Shown: positions 1 through 6,792, counted from the first letter of the stretch. The stretch: 8,488 nt of DNA from JBGOUJ01 sp041477005 (GCA_041477005.1 JBGOUJ010000339.1:1-8488), one strand, 5' to 3'. Made by a program: numbers and translations. The notes: a model not told the origin generated them from the letters alone.

Positions 1-195
1 CTGGTGCGCTTGCGCCGCGCCGGCCTCACGCCCGACGACATCCGCGCCCTGACGCGGGCCTACCAGTTGCTGTTCCGCTCCAAGCTCCGGCTCGAAGACG
101 CCCTGGCAGCCATCGAGCAAGAGGCGCCCACCGAGCACACGCGGTACCTGGTGAATTTCATCCGGCGCTCGGAGCGGGGCATCTGCCGGGAGTAG
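1..195 (+). CDS. lpxA: LpxA C-terminus (acyl-ACP--UDP-GlcNAc O-acyltransferase), 5'-truncated by window edge
   Basis: Only the last 64 residues are present, and the reading frame is open from base 1 to the TAG at 193-195. LpxA catalyses the first step of lipid A synthesis, transferring a 3-hydroxyacyl chain from acyl carrier protein to UDP-GlcNAc in the cytoplasm. The visible part is the helical C-terminal domain that follows the left-handed beta-helix. It shows the family pattern VRLRRAGLTPDDIRALTRAY, then LLFRS, an acidic helix (LEDALAAIEQE), and the closing FIRRSERGICR, which is typical of LpxA termini. The catalytic His and the hexapeptide repeats lie outside the window. The next gene starts 411 bp downstream, so lpxA looks like the last gene of its operon. 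Identification is from remembered family pattern, not a search. Confidence 0.87.
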   Translation: MVRLRRAGLTPDDIRALTRAYQLLFRSKLRLEDALAAIEQEAPTEHTRYLVNFIRRSERGICRE

Positions 196-326
196 TGAGT
201 GCGATTCGGCGCGTAACCTTCCCGGGGCTGGGCTGCTGGGCCATCGACGCATTAGACCTCCGAACGCCGGAAAGGACTCCTCGCGCGGCGCCACGGACGG
301 ATCGCGGGCGACTTCGTGCGGAAAAA

Positions 327-454
327 ACCAAGGCAAGAGGCAAGGTGCAAAAGGCAAAAGGCAAAAGGCAAAAATCAAGGAAGAGGGCATCTTTAGTGCC
401 CGGACTCGACGGCGGGCAGAGTGCTGCGCCGCGAAGCGTGCCTTTTGCCTTGGT
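327..454. repeat. Long-range inverted repeat flanking heptamer array 1
   Basis: The left arm, ACCAAGGCAAGAGGCA (327-342), pairs with TGCCTTTTGCCTTGGT (439-454) at 15 of 16 positions. The arms are about 96 nt apart and the perfect AAAAGGC units sit in the loop. The right arm therefore carries one inverted copy of the same heptamer family. If transcribed from either strand, the region could fold into a hairpin with a large loop. No U-run follows, so it does not look like a simple terminator. Confidence 0.75.
328..376 (+). repeat. AAAAGGC heptamer tandem array
   Basis: Seven consecutive 7-bp units can be laid out without gaps: CCAAGGC, AAGAGGC, AAGGTGC, then AAAAGGC three times (349-369), then AAAAATC. 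The centre is perfect and the edges decay, as expected for an array that grew by slippage. It lies in the lpxA-S1 gap and is not in a gene. The period of exactly 7 bp matches the second array at 5537-5628, although the unit sequence differs. Confidence 0.9.
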
Positions 455-606
455 CTCGATGCTGGAAGGGCACCGCGCCCTACGGTTGCCCGAGGTGTGA
501 CCCCAGCAGGAGCCATTCTTCGAGCGTCGGGCTCAATTCCTCCTCGCAGGCTAGCTGTGTCACAATAGAGGTCTCCTCGGAGAAAATTCCAACCTGGGTC
601 TAATTT

Positions 607-2244
607 GTGAATCAAAACGAGAATGTGGCAGAGGCTTCCTTTGGCGAACTACTGGAAGCTTACGAAAAGGGTCGCGGCAGCCCGCGCGTCGCGGGAGACG
701 AGCGTCGCAAGGGAATCATCGCCGCCATCACCAGCGAGCGGGTGTTTGTAGACATCGGGGCTAAATCGGAAGGCGTGATCCCGATCGGCGAGATGCAGGG
801 CCCGGTCCGGCCGGGCGACGAGATCCAGGTGACCATCGTCGGGCGGGACGAAGAAGGCTACCTTCTGCTCTCGCCGGTGGTGGGCCGCCGCCCGCGCGAC
901 TGGAGTGCGCTGGAGCGCGCCTTCCAAAACAAGGACATCATCGCTGGCCGGGTGACGGGGGCCGTCAAGGGCGGATTGAGCGTGGATGTCGGGGTGCGCG
1001 CCTTTCTGCCGGCCTCTCGCAGCGGCTGCCGGGAGGCGGCGGAGCTGGAGAAACTGATCAACGAGGAGATCCGGGTCCGCATCATCCAGCTCGACGTGGA
1101 TGACGAAAACGTCATCGTGGATCGCCGCGCGGTGCTCGAAGAGGAAGCTCAGGCCGTGCGCAATGCCATGCTGGCGCGGCTCGAGGAAGGGGCCGTGATG
1201 CGCGGTACGGTGCGCAGCCTCACCGAGTTCGGCGCCTTTGTGGACCTGGGGGGCGTGGACGGCCTGTTGCACGTGGGCGACATGGCGTGGTCGCGCGTGG
1301 CGGATCCGAAGACGGTGGTGTCTCCGGGCGACGAGATCGAAGTGAAGATCCTGCACGTCGATCGCGACAAGCCCCGCATTGCGCTCGGCCTCAAGCAGCT
1401 TACTCCCGATCCGTGGACCTCGGTGGCTGAGCGCCTGAAGCCCGGCGAGCGCGTCAAAGGCGTGGTCACCAAGCTGATGGATTTCGGCGCGTTCGTCCAG
1501 CTCGAGCCGGGCGTCGAGGGCTTGGTGCACGTCTCGGAGATGTCTTGGGCCAAGCGCGTCAAACATCCGCGGGATCTGGTGAAGCCGGGGGACGTGGTGG
1601 AGGCGGTGGTGCTCAACGTCAGCCCCGCCGAGCGCCGCATCGCTTTGGGCCTCAAACAGGCTTTGGGCGATCCTTGGGCCGACGCGGGGGAGCGGTTCCG
1701 CGTCGGGAAAGTCGTCGAAGGAACCGTGCGCAACATTCAGAAGTTCGGCGCCTTCGTCGAGCTGGCGGAAGGGGTGGAAGGCCTGGTACACATTTCCGAC
1801 CTGGTGGGCGATCGCCGCTTGAATCACCCCAGCGAGGTGCTGAAGCAGGACCAGCGCGTCCGGGCGGTGGTTCTGGAAGTGGATCCCGAGAAGAAGCGGA
1901 TCAAGCTCGGCATGAAGCAGATCGAGCCCGATTCCACCGACGAGTACCTGGGCGAGCACAAGGTGGGCGACGAGGTGATGGGACGTGTGGTACGCATCGA
2001 GGGCGACGCGGCGCGGGTCGAGCTGGGAGAAGGCGTGATCGGCACTTGCCGCTCGGCCGGCGGGCAGCGGCCCGCGGCCACCAGCACCTTCGGCGCGCAG
2101 CTTGCTGCGGCGTGGAAGCAGGAGGGGCCGGCAGCGGACGCGGCGGGCAGCGCTCCGGCGTTTCAGGTTGGCCAGGTGCGCTCGTTCCGGATTACGGCCA
2201 TTGACCCTGACTCCAAGCGGATCGAGCTCGGAACGGCCGGATGA
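607..2244 (+). CDS. rpsA: 30S ribosomal protein S1 (six S1 domains)
   Basis: This 545-residue protein matches bacterial S1, which binds mRNA and helps load it on the 30S subunit. Six OB-fold S1 domains can be placed at about 32-92, 109-174, 193-264, 279-351, 365-438 and 451-542. Domains 3-5 are the most canonical, each with an FGAFV strand, GL(L/V)H(V/I)(G/S), and an ending like RIALGLKQ. Domains 1-2 are the divergent pair expected to bind the ribosome. Domain 6 is split by an Ala/Gly-rich insertion at about 484-518 before the final strand (FRITAIDPDSKRIELG). The total length is close to the well-known six-domain S1 proteins. The start is GTG at 607, directly after an in-frame TAA (601-603), so no longer frame is possible. 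No clear Shine-Dalgarno is seen, the nearest GGAG being about 24 nt upstream, which is not rare for S1 genes. The stop overlaps the next start. Confidence 0.93.
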   Translation: MNQNENVAEASFGELLEAYEKGRGSPRVAGDERRKGIIAAITSERVFVDIGAKSEGVIPIGEMQGPVRPGDEIQVTIVGRDEEGYLLLSPVVGRRPRDWSALERAFQNKDIIAGRVTGAVKGGLSVDVGVRAFLPASRSGCREAAELEKLINEEIRVRIIQLDVDDENVIVDRRAVLEEEAQAVRNAMLARLEEGAVMRGTVRSLTEFGAFVDLGGVDGLLHVGDMAWSRVADPKTVVSPGDEIEVKILHVDRDKPRIALGLKQLTPDPWTSVAERLKPGERVKGVVTKLMDFGAFVQLEPGVEGLVHVSEMSWAKRVKHPRDLVKPGDVVEAVVLNVSPAERRIALGLKQALGDPWADAGERFRVGKVVEGTVRNIQKFGAFVELAEGVEGLVHISDLVGDRRLNHPSEVLKQDQRVRAVVLEVDPEKKRIKLGMKQIEPDSTDEYLGEHKVGDEVMGRVVRIEGDAARVELGEGVIGTCRSAGGQRPAATSTFGAQLAAAWKQEGPAADAAGSAPAFQVGQVRSFRITAIDPDSKRIELGTAG

Positions 2245-2867
2245 GGTGGGAGACGTGGTCGCTCTTCGTTGCGACCGAGGCGGTGTTATGCTTCACACCG
2301 GGCCCCGCCGTTTTGCTGGTTCTCTCACAGGCGCTGAGCCGTGGGGCGGCCAAGTCGGTCCTCTCGACCTGCGGCATCCTCGCCGCTAACGGTTTCTACT
2401 TTGTGCTATCGGCGACCAGCCTCGGCGCGCTGCTCGCCGCCTCCCACAAGCTGTTTTCTGCCATCAAGTGGATCGGCGCCGCGTACCTCGTCTATCTCGG
2501 CCTGAGCGCTTTGTTCAACAAAGCTTCTGTGCTGGTCGTGCCGCAGGAAAATCCTCGGGCCGCCGGCAACGCCCGGCTTTTCCTGAACGGCTTTACCTTG
2601 CAGGCGGCGAATCCCAAGGCGCTGGTCTTCTTCACGGCCTTGCTGCCGCAGTTCGTCGATCCTGCCCGCCCCGTCACCTTGCAGGTTGCCATCCTCGGGG
2701 TGAGCTCGATCGTGGTTGAGTTCTGGATTCTCCTGGGTTACGGTGTTCTCGCCGGCAAGGCCACCGGCTTCGCCCGCCAGCCCCGTTTCGCCGCCGTCAC
2801 CAACCGCATCGCGGGCGCGCTTCTGATCGGCGCGGCGGCTGGGTTGGCATCCCTCAGTCGGAGTTAA
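2241..2867 (+). CDS. LysE/RhtB-family amino-acid exporter
   Basis: This is a 208-residue inner-membrane protein with about six hydrophobic segments, the usual size and layout for LysE/RhtB transporters, which export amino acids or related metabolites. Family marks are TPGPAVLLVLSQALSRG (19-35) in the first helix region, KWIGAAYLVYLG (76-87), and LQAANPKALVFFTALLPQF (120-138), the conserved NPK motif. A polar cytoplasmic loop lies around 95-115. The substrate cannot be told from sequence. The ATG at 2241 overlaps the S1 stop as ATGA, so translation is probably coupled to the ribosomal protein gene. That pairing is odd for a transporter and may simply be chance compaction. A weak hairpin follows the stop, and the next gene is convergent. 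Confidence 0.9.
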   Translation: MRWETWSLFVATEAVLCFTPGPAVLLVLSQALSRGAAKSVLSTCGILAANGFYFVLSATSLGALLAASHKLFSAIKWIGAAYLVYLGLSALFNKASVLVVPQENPRAAGNARLFLNGFTLQAANPKALVFFTALLPQFVDPARPVTLQVAILGVSSIVVEFWILLGYGVLAGKATGFARQPRFAAVTNRIAGALLIGAAAGLASLSRS

Positions 2868-2893
2868 AGTGGGCAAATGCCACCGTCTGAGGG
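2851..2893. terminator. Possible nested hairpin between convergent genes
   Basis: The outer arms CCCTCAG (2851-2857) and CTGAGGG (2887-2893) are perfect complements. Inside them GTGGGCA (2869-2875) pairs with TGCCAC (2878-2883) with one bulged G. The structure spans the LysE-family stop and the 41-bp gap to the convergent oxidoreductase gene. There is no U-run on either side, so it may be a bidirectional transcription block or a 3'-end stabiliser rather than a classical intrinsic terminator. Confidence 0.4.
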
Positions 2894-2908
2894 AGTGGTT
2901 TCCCGTCG

Positions 2909-4120
2909 CTAGCTCTTGACTGTGACCTCCCGCCCGCCGTTCAGGATGGACTCGCGCGCCGCCTCGATCACCTGCTCGTTGTAGCGGCTGTTGGCGGGGG
3001 TGGCCATGATGCCGGCCGCGTCCAGTTCTTTCAAGAATTTTTGGCGGGCCACCAGGTCGGGCGCCGCCTCGACTCGAAGACAGGCGCGCACGATGTGATC
3101 CACCGAGCGGTAGCCGTAACCGACCGGCACGAGGCCGGGGCCGCCCAGGTCTAGATATTGGAAATAGTCGGTGCTGGGCTCGGCGTAGATCGTGGCGCCG
3201 GGGTCGCTCGCTTTGCTCGTGTAGCAATACTTGAGGCCCCGATATTGGTCGGAGTGGGAGAGCAGGGCGCCGTTGCCGCCGCCCGCGCAGTACAAGTTGA
3301 GGCCTTGCGTGTTGGTGCCGGGCGCTTCGTCGGGGAAGCCCAGGGCGTTCTGGACGTTCAGGCAGGCGCCGTTCGACCAGAGGACGCGGGCGTCGGTCCA
3401 CAGGTAGCCTTCGTTGCCGTTGGGGAAGCGGTCGCGGATGCCGTAAACGCTGACCGCCGCCGGCAGCAGCCCGGTGATGAAATGCACCAGGTCCACGTAG
3501 TGGCAGCCGATGTAGGTGAAGGCGTCGGAGTTCTCCGTGGTGAACCAGTTTTGAAAATTCGAGTGGCGGTAATACCACTTCTCGAACAAGCAAGCCGTGC
3601 CCAGGCGAAAATCGCCGAACAGCCCGGCGCGGTACTTGCGGCGAGCCAGGAAGCTGCGGTCGTCGAAGCGCTTGTGGTACTCGATGCCGACAACGAGGCC
3701 GCGCGAAAACGCTTCCTTCTCGATCTCGACGGACTCTCGCGCCGTCAGCACCAGCGGCTTCACCGCACAGACGTGCTGGTTGTGGCCCAGCGCCGCCAGA
3801 ATCACCTCATAGTGGAGCTGATCGGGGACGGCCACGACCACGATGCCGCGCGGCGGCAGGCCGGCAATCACGTCGCGGTAGAGGTCGGGATGGGCCTTGT
3901 TGGGGTCACCCGAAAGATCCGGGCAGGGGCGGAACGATTGGCCGGGGAAAGCGCGACGCAGCGTCTCCGCTTCGGCCAGGGCTTGGAGCGAGCGGCCGTG
4001 CACCGCGCACACGCTGATCGCGCCGATGACTCCCTGCCGCTGCAGGTGGTAGAGCGACGGCAGGAGCTGATCGTGAGCGATCATGCCGCCGCCGATGAGA
4101 GCGACCTGGGGCGCAGTCAT
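2909..4120 (-). CDS. Gfo/Idh/MocA-family NAD(P)-dependent oxidoreductase
   Basis: This is a 403-residue cytoplasmic enzyme of the Gfo/Idh/MocA type, whose members oxidise or reduce hydroxyls, often on sugars or inositols, with NAD(P). The N-terminal Rossmann fold has VALIGGGMIAHDQLLPSL (6-23). The second conserved part is VVVAVPDQLHYE (94-105) followed by CAVKPLVLT (118-126). The family's usual EKP is here VKP: the lysine (121) is kept and the glutamate is lost. The C-terminal alpha/beta domain has GIEYHKRFDDR (145-155) and YIGCHYVDLVHFITG (203-217), with His207 in the expected catalytic position. At about 400 residues it is slightly longer than many members. The ATG overlaps the aminotransferase stop (ATGA at 4120-4117), so the two are translated as a unit. 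The substrate is unknown; the coupling suggests it makes or uses a keto compound handled by the aminotransferase. Confidence 0.85.
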   Translation of the reverse strand: MTAPQVALIGGGMIAHDQLLPSLYHLQRQGVIGAISVCAVHGRSLQALAEAETLRRAFPGQSFRPCPDLSGDPNKAHPDLYRDVIAGLPPRGIVVVAVPDQLHYEVILAALGHNQHVCAVKPLVLTARESVEIEKEAFSRGLVVGIEYHKRFDDRSFLARRKYRAGLFGDFRLGTACLFEKWYYRHSNFQNWFTTENSDAFTYIGCHYVDLVHFITGLLPAAVSVYGIRDRFPNGNEGYLWTDARVLWSNGACLNVQNALGFPDEAPGTNTQGLNLYCAGGGNGALLSHSDQYRGLKYCYTSKASDPGATIYAEPSTDYFQYLDLGGPGLVPVGYGYRSVDHIVRACLRVEAAPDLVARQKFLKELDAAGIMATPANSRYNEQVIEAARESILNGGREVTVKS

Positions 4121-5514
4121 CGAGAGACGGCCTCCTGCAACACCTTCTGTTTGGCCGCGACGGCATCGCCCAGACCCTCGCGCAGCACCGCCACGCCTTC
4201 GAGCGCTGCTTCCTCGGTCGTCACCAGGGGTGGGGCGATCTTGACGGTAGCGCCGCCCAAGCCGACCGGGTTGAACATCAGCAAGCCCTTCTCGTAGCAG
4301 CGGCGCACCGTGTCGTAGGCGAGGGGAGAATCGGGTTGCTTGGTTTGCGGGTCGATGAGCGGCAGGCCGGCCACCAGGCCTTTGCCCAACACGACGGCAA
4401 CCTCGGGAAACGCGGCTTGTAACTCCCGCAGGCCTCGGTGCAGCGCCTCGCCCACGCGGCGAGCGTTGCCGGCGAGGTCTTCTTTCAGGATCACTTCGAT
4501 GTTGGCCAGCGCCGCGGCGCAGCAGATCGGGTTACCGGTGTGGGTCGAGGTCATGCTGCCCTTGGGGTGCAGGTCCATCACGTCGGGGCGGCCGGCCACG
4601 GCGGAGAGGGGCAGGGAACTGGTGATGCCCTTTCCGAAGCAGGCGAGATCCGGGACGATTCCATAGTGCTCGAAGCCCCAGAGCGTGCCGGTGCGGCCGA
4701 AACCGGCCTGCACCTCGTCGCAAACGAGCAGCGCCTGGTAGCGATCGCACCAGCGCCGCAGCTTCTGCATGTACTCGGGCGGGGCGAACGCCGCGTCGCC
4801 GCCCTGGTAGGTCTCGAGAATCACACCGGCCACTCGCTCCGGCGCCACGCCTTGCTCGGCGAGAGAACGCTCGAAGTTCTCGAACGAAATATCGCGGCAG
4901 CGATAGCCGTCGGGAAACGGCAACTGGACGAAATCGGGATCGACGTTCACGATCCAGCTCTTGAGCGCGGGAATGCCGCCCGTCAACTGGGAGCCCAGAG
5001 TGCGGCCGTGGAAGGCGTTGTGAAACGACACGATCGTGATCTTGCTTCGGCCGCCGACCTTTAGCCCGTGGGTGCGGCAGAGCTTCACCGCGCACTCGAC
5101 CGTTTCCGAGCCGGTGGTCAGCAGAAAGGCCTTCTTGAGCGGCGCCGGCAGCAGGGAAACCAGCCGCTCCACCAGTCGGGCGCGGATCTCGCTCGGGAAG
5201 CAGTAATTGGTCAGCAGGCCGGCGTCGAGTTGGGCGCGGATGGCGTCAGCGATCTCGGCGCGGCCGTGACCGGCGTTAGTGATCAGCACGCCGGACGACC
5301 AGTCGAGCCACCGGTTTCCCCAGCGATCGTAGACAAACATTCCTTCGGCGCGATCCCACAACACCGGGGGCTGGCCCTGCATGGCCACCGGCTCGCTAGC
5401 AAACAGCCGCTCCAGGATCGGGATCGACTCCGGCACAGGAATGTCCGTCACGATCCGGCGGTGCTTCGTTTCCACCCGCGCCACGGGCCGCGGTATCAAG
5501 TCAAAGTCGGGCAT
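4117..5514 (-). CDS. Class III PLP-dependent aminotransferase
   Basis: This 465-residue enzyme belongs to the omega/GabT-like class III aminotransferases. Visible signature positions are WLDWSSGVLITNAGHG (69-84) for substrate and fold, TTGSETVE (133-140) for the PLP phosphate, FHGRT (168-172), E234 in VILETYQG, DEVQAGFGRTG (266-276) with Asp266 for the pyridine nitrogen, Lys295 in CFGKG as the Schiff-base lysine, and THTGNP (324-329). All catalytic residues look intact and the length is normal. The ATG at 5514 is preceded by AGGGAG (5526-5521) at 6-nt spacing, a good ribosome-binding site. It overlaps the downstream oxidoreductase start by 4 nt. The 195 bp upstream is filled by heptamer repeats. 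The donor and acceptor cannot be read from sequence: 4-aminobutyrate, ornithine-type or amino-sugar substrates are all possible. Confidence 0.92.
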   Translation of the reverse strand: MPDFDLIPRPVARVETKHRRIVTDIPVPESIPILERLFASEPVAMQGQPPVLWDRAEGMFVYDRWGNRWLDWSSGVLITNAGHGRAEIADAIRAQLDAGLLTNYCFPSEIRARLVERLVSLLPAPLKKAFLLTTGSETVECAVKLCRTHGLKVGGRSKITIVSFHNAFHGRTLGSQLTGGIPALKSWIVNVDPDFVQLPFPDGYRCRDISFENFERSLAEQGVAPERVAGVILETYQGGDAAFAPPEYMQKLRRWCDRYQALLVCDEVQAGFGRTGTLWGFEHYGIVPDLACFGKGITSSLPLSAVAGRPDVMDLHPKGSMTSTHTGNPICCAAALANIEVILKEDLAGNARRVGEALHRGLRELQAAFPEVAVVLGKGLVAGLPLIDPQTKQPDSPLAYDTVRRCYEKGLLMFNPVGLGGATVKIAPPLVTTEEAALEGVAVLREGLGDAVAAKQKVLQEAVSR

Positions 5515-5536
5515 GAGGCGCTCCCTAGTCTTGTTT

Positions 5537-5628
5537 AGCCGTCAGCCATCAGCCGTCAGCGATCAGCCGTCAGCCGTCAGCGGCGGTCAGCCAACGGCCA
5601 TCAGCCAACAGCCATCAGCTAATCAGCC
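5537..5628 (-). repeat. AGCCGTC/AGCCATC heptamer tandem array (12 units)
   Basis: Reading the plus strand, units run AGCCGTC, AGCCATC, AGCCGTC, AGCGATC, AGCCGTC, AGCCGTC, a 10-bp AGCGGCGGTC, AGCCAAC, GGCCATC, AGCCAAC, AGCCATC, then an 8-bp AGCTAATC and a final AGCC. The period is 7 bp with a few slips. The variable positions 5-6 (GT, AT, AA) make it a mosaic of related heptamers rather than one clean repeat. It fills most of the gap between the aminotransferase start and the upstream gene. There are no unique spacers, so it is not CRISPR. Confidence 0.92.
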
Positions 5629-5695
5629 TCTACCAACCTTAACATCGAGGGCAACGGTTGCTGAAAGCTGACGGCTGAAGGCTGACGGCTGATCG
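5560..5695. repeat. Inverted copy of heptamer array 2
   Basis: Bases 5661-5694 carry the same heptamer in the opposite orientation: CTGAAAG, CTGACGG, CTGAAGG, CTGACGG, CTGATC. The longest perfect pairing is CGATCAGCCGTCAGCC (5560-5575) with GGCTGACGGCTGATCG (5680-5695), 16 bp, separated by 104 nt. A further short palindrome, GACGGC-T-GCCGTC (5699-5711), runs into the stop codon of the neighbouring gene. In minus-strand transcripts the region would fold into a large hairpin between the helical-protein gene and the aminotransferase gene, where it could attenuate or stabilise the message. Confidence 0.85.
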
Positions 5696-5709
5696 TTCGA
5701 CGGCTGCCG

Positions 5710-6792
5710 TCAAATAATCTCCTGCCACGTTGTTCGCAACTCGCCCTTCTGATGCTCGTGCCACATCCGCAACGCTTGAAGAGAGAAGATCGTGCTGGCC
5801 GGGTTGGCGTGGCAGAGGAGCTGCCCGTCGCGGCGGCCGAAGGAAAAGGCGCCGTTGGTGCGGCGGTCCTCGGTGCGCAATTGAAATGCGGGCAGGCTTT
5901 CCGCCTCGCGCGAGGCTGCCGATATATCCAGCTCCATCAGGCCCATGTAATCGGAGAGCAGGCGCAGCCGGAGCAGTTGCGCGACCACGTCGCAGCGCTC
6001 CAGCGCCCCGCGCGTCTCTTCGAGCAGCGTGTGCACGCGGGCGAAGCCGGACTGCAGGACGAGAACACACTCGAAGCGCCTCTCCACGAAGGGCAACAGT
6101 CCCTCCAGAAAGTAGCAATAGGCATGGAGACGGTCGGCCACCCGGTCGCTGGCCGTTTCGCCGGGCAAGAACATTTCGTGCTGGCGCAGGGACCATTCCA
6201 GCAGCTTGCTGGCGGTGTCGGAAAACAGCCCGGCGCTGGTGAGCTCCGCCAGCTCCAGAAACGCAAGCCCCGCCTTGAGTTGATACACCCCCGGTTCGAG
6301 CGACCAGTGGCCGGCGCCGGCCGAAGGAATGCCCGATTCCACGTCCGCCAGCGGGAAGAAGGAGCCGTCCACCCGTGACATGGCGCTGAGCATGGCCGCG
6401 CCGCAGCGCTCGGCTCGCTCCAGGTACATGCGGTCACCGGTCGCGTTCCACAGAGCGATCAGGCCGCGGATGATGATGCTGCAGTCGAAGAAATAGGCCG
6501 GCTGGGGCGTGGGCGCAGCCTGGCGCGGCACCTCGAAGCGAAACAAGGCGCTACGGGCATCGGAGGCGTCGTAACAGAGAAACTGCCCGGCCCGCAGCGC
6601 GTTCGACAGTAGCCCGGTGTGCCCCGGCAGCGGCAGTTGCAGGTAAGCTCGGATGGCGTAGGCGGTGATCTCCGTGGAAATGTTCTTGTATTCGCCGGTG
6701 TCGCCGCGATAATAACGCGAGAGCCCGCCGGTCACGGCTTGTATCCCGGAATGCGATAGCCAGGTCAGGCCGGCGCGATACGATTCGTCCAT
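5710..6792 (-). CDS. Unrecognised protein, probable (alpha/alpha) toroid fold
   Basis: I do not recognise a specific family for this 360-residue protein. It has no signal peptide or membrane segment. It is built of repeated amphipathic helices with short Gly/Pro-rich turns, and aromatic/acidic motifs recur at helix junctions: STEITAYAIRAYLQL (39-53), AYFFDCSIIIRGLIALWNAT (99-118), DGSFFPL (142-148), GVYQLKAGLAFLELAELT (168-185) and LHAYCYFLEGLLPF (222-235). This resembles the (alpha/alpha)6 barrels of glycoside hydrolases, sugar epimerases and polysaccharide lyases, but the assignment is by look only. The ATG at 6792 has no Shine-Dalgarno; the leader is pyrimidine-rich and very short if transcription starts from the TGCTATACT box (6821-6813). 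It lies 195 bp upstream of the aminotransferase, same strand, so a shared pathway is possible but unproven. Confidence 0.6.
   Translation of the reverse strand: MDESYRAGLTWLSHSGIQAVTGGLSRYYRGDTGEYKNISTEITAYAIRAYLQLPLPGHTGLLSNALRAGQFLCYDASDARSALFRFEVPRQAAPTPQPAYFFDCSIIIRGLIALWNATGDRMYLERAERCGAAMLSAMSRVDGSFFPLADVESGIPSAGAGHWSLEPGVYQLKAGLAFLELAELTSAGLFSDTASKLLEWSLRQHEMFLPGETASDRVADRLHAYCYFLEGLLPFVERRFECVLVLQSGFARVHTLLEETRGALERCDVVAQLLRLRLLSDYMGLMELDISAASREAESLPAFQLRTEDRRTNGAFSFGRRDGQLLCHANPASTIFSLQALRMWHEHQKGELRTTWQEII

Larger units (their letters stand above)
196..606. other. Non-coding gap between lpxA and the S1 gene
   Basis: No convincing gene was found in these 411 bp. The open frames here read through simple repeats into Lys/Arg/Ser-rich peptides with no family resemblance. 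The stretch holds a 7-bp tandem array (328-376) and its inverted copy (439-454), both annotated separately. It must also contain the promoter and 5' leader of the S1 gene, but I could not assign a -35/-10 pair with confidence. A weak candidate -10 is CACAAT at 561-566. A small palindrome, TCTCCTCGGAGA (572-583), lies about 25 nt before the S1 start. On the minus strand a 27-codon frame (563-480, GTG start) is preceded by GAGGAG, discussed under findings. Confidence 0.6.

Noticed and set aside
195..500. 101-codon frame starting at a GTG overlapping the lpxA stop
   Set aside because: It runs through the AAAAGGC array, giving a Lys/Arg-rich low-complexity peptide with no family resemblance.
649..1959. 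436-codon minus-strand open frame
   Set aside because: It is antisense to the S1 gene, rich in His/Ala/Arg/Leu, with no family motif; it is a by-product of GC-rich codon use in the real gene.
2406..3593. 395-codon minus-strand open frame
   Set aside because: It overlaps the LysE-family gene antisense and the oxidoreductase in another frame; its composition is Arg/Pro/Gly-rich and motif-free.
3158..4297. 379-codon plus-strand open frame
   Set aside because: It mirrors the oxidoreductase and aminotransferase coding sequences, which carry clear motifs, and has no recognisable domain.
5537..5695. Possible CRISPR array
   Set aside because: The units are 7 bp, contiguous and without unique spacers, and part of the set is inverted.
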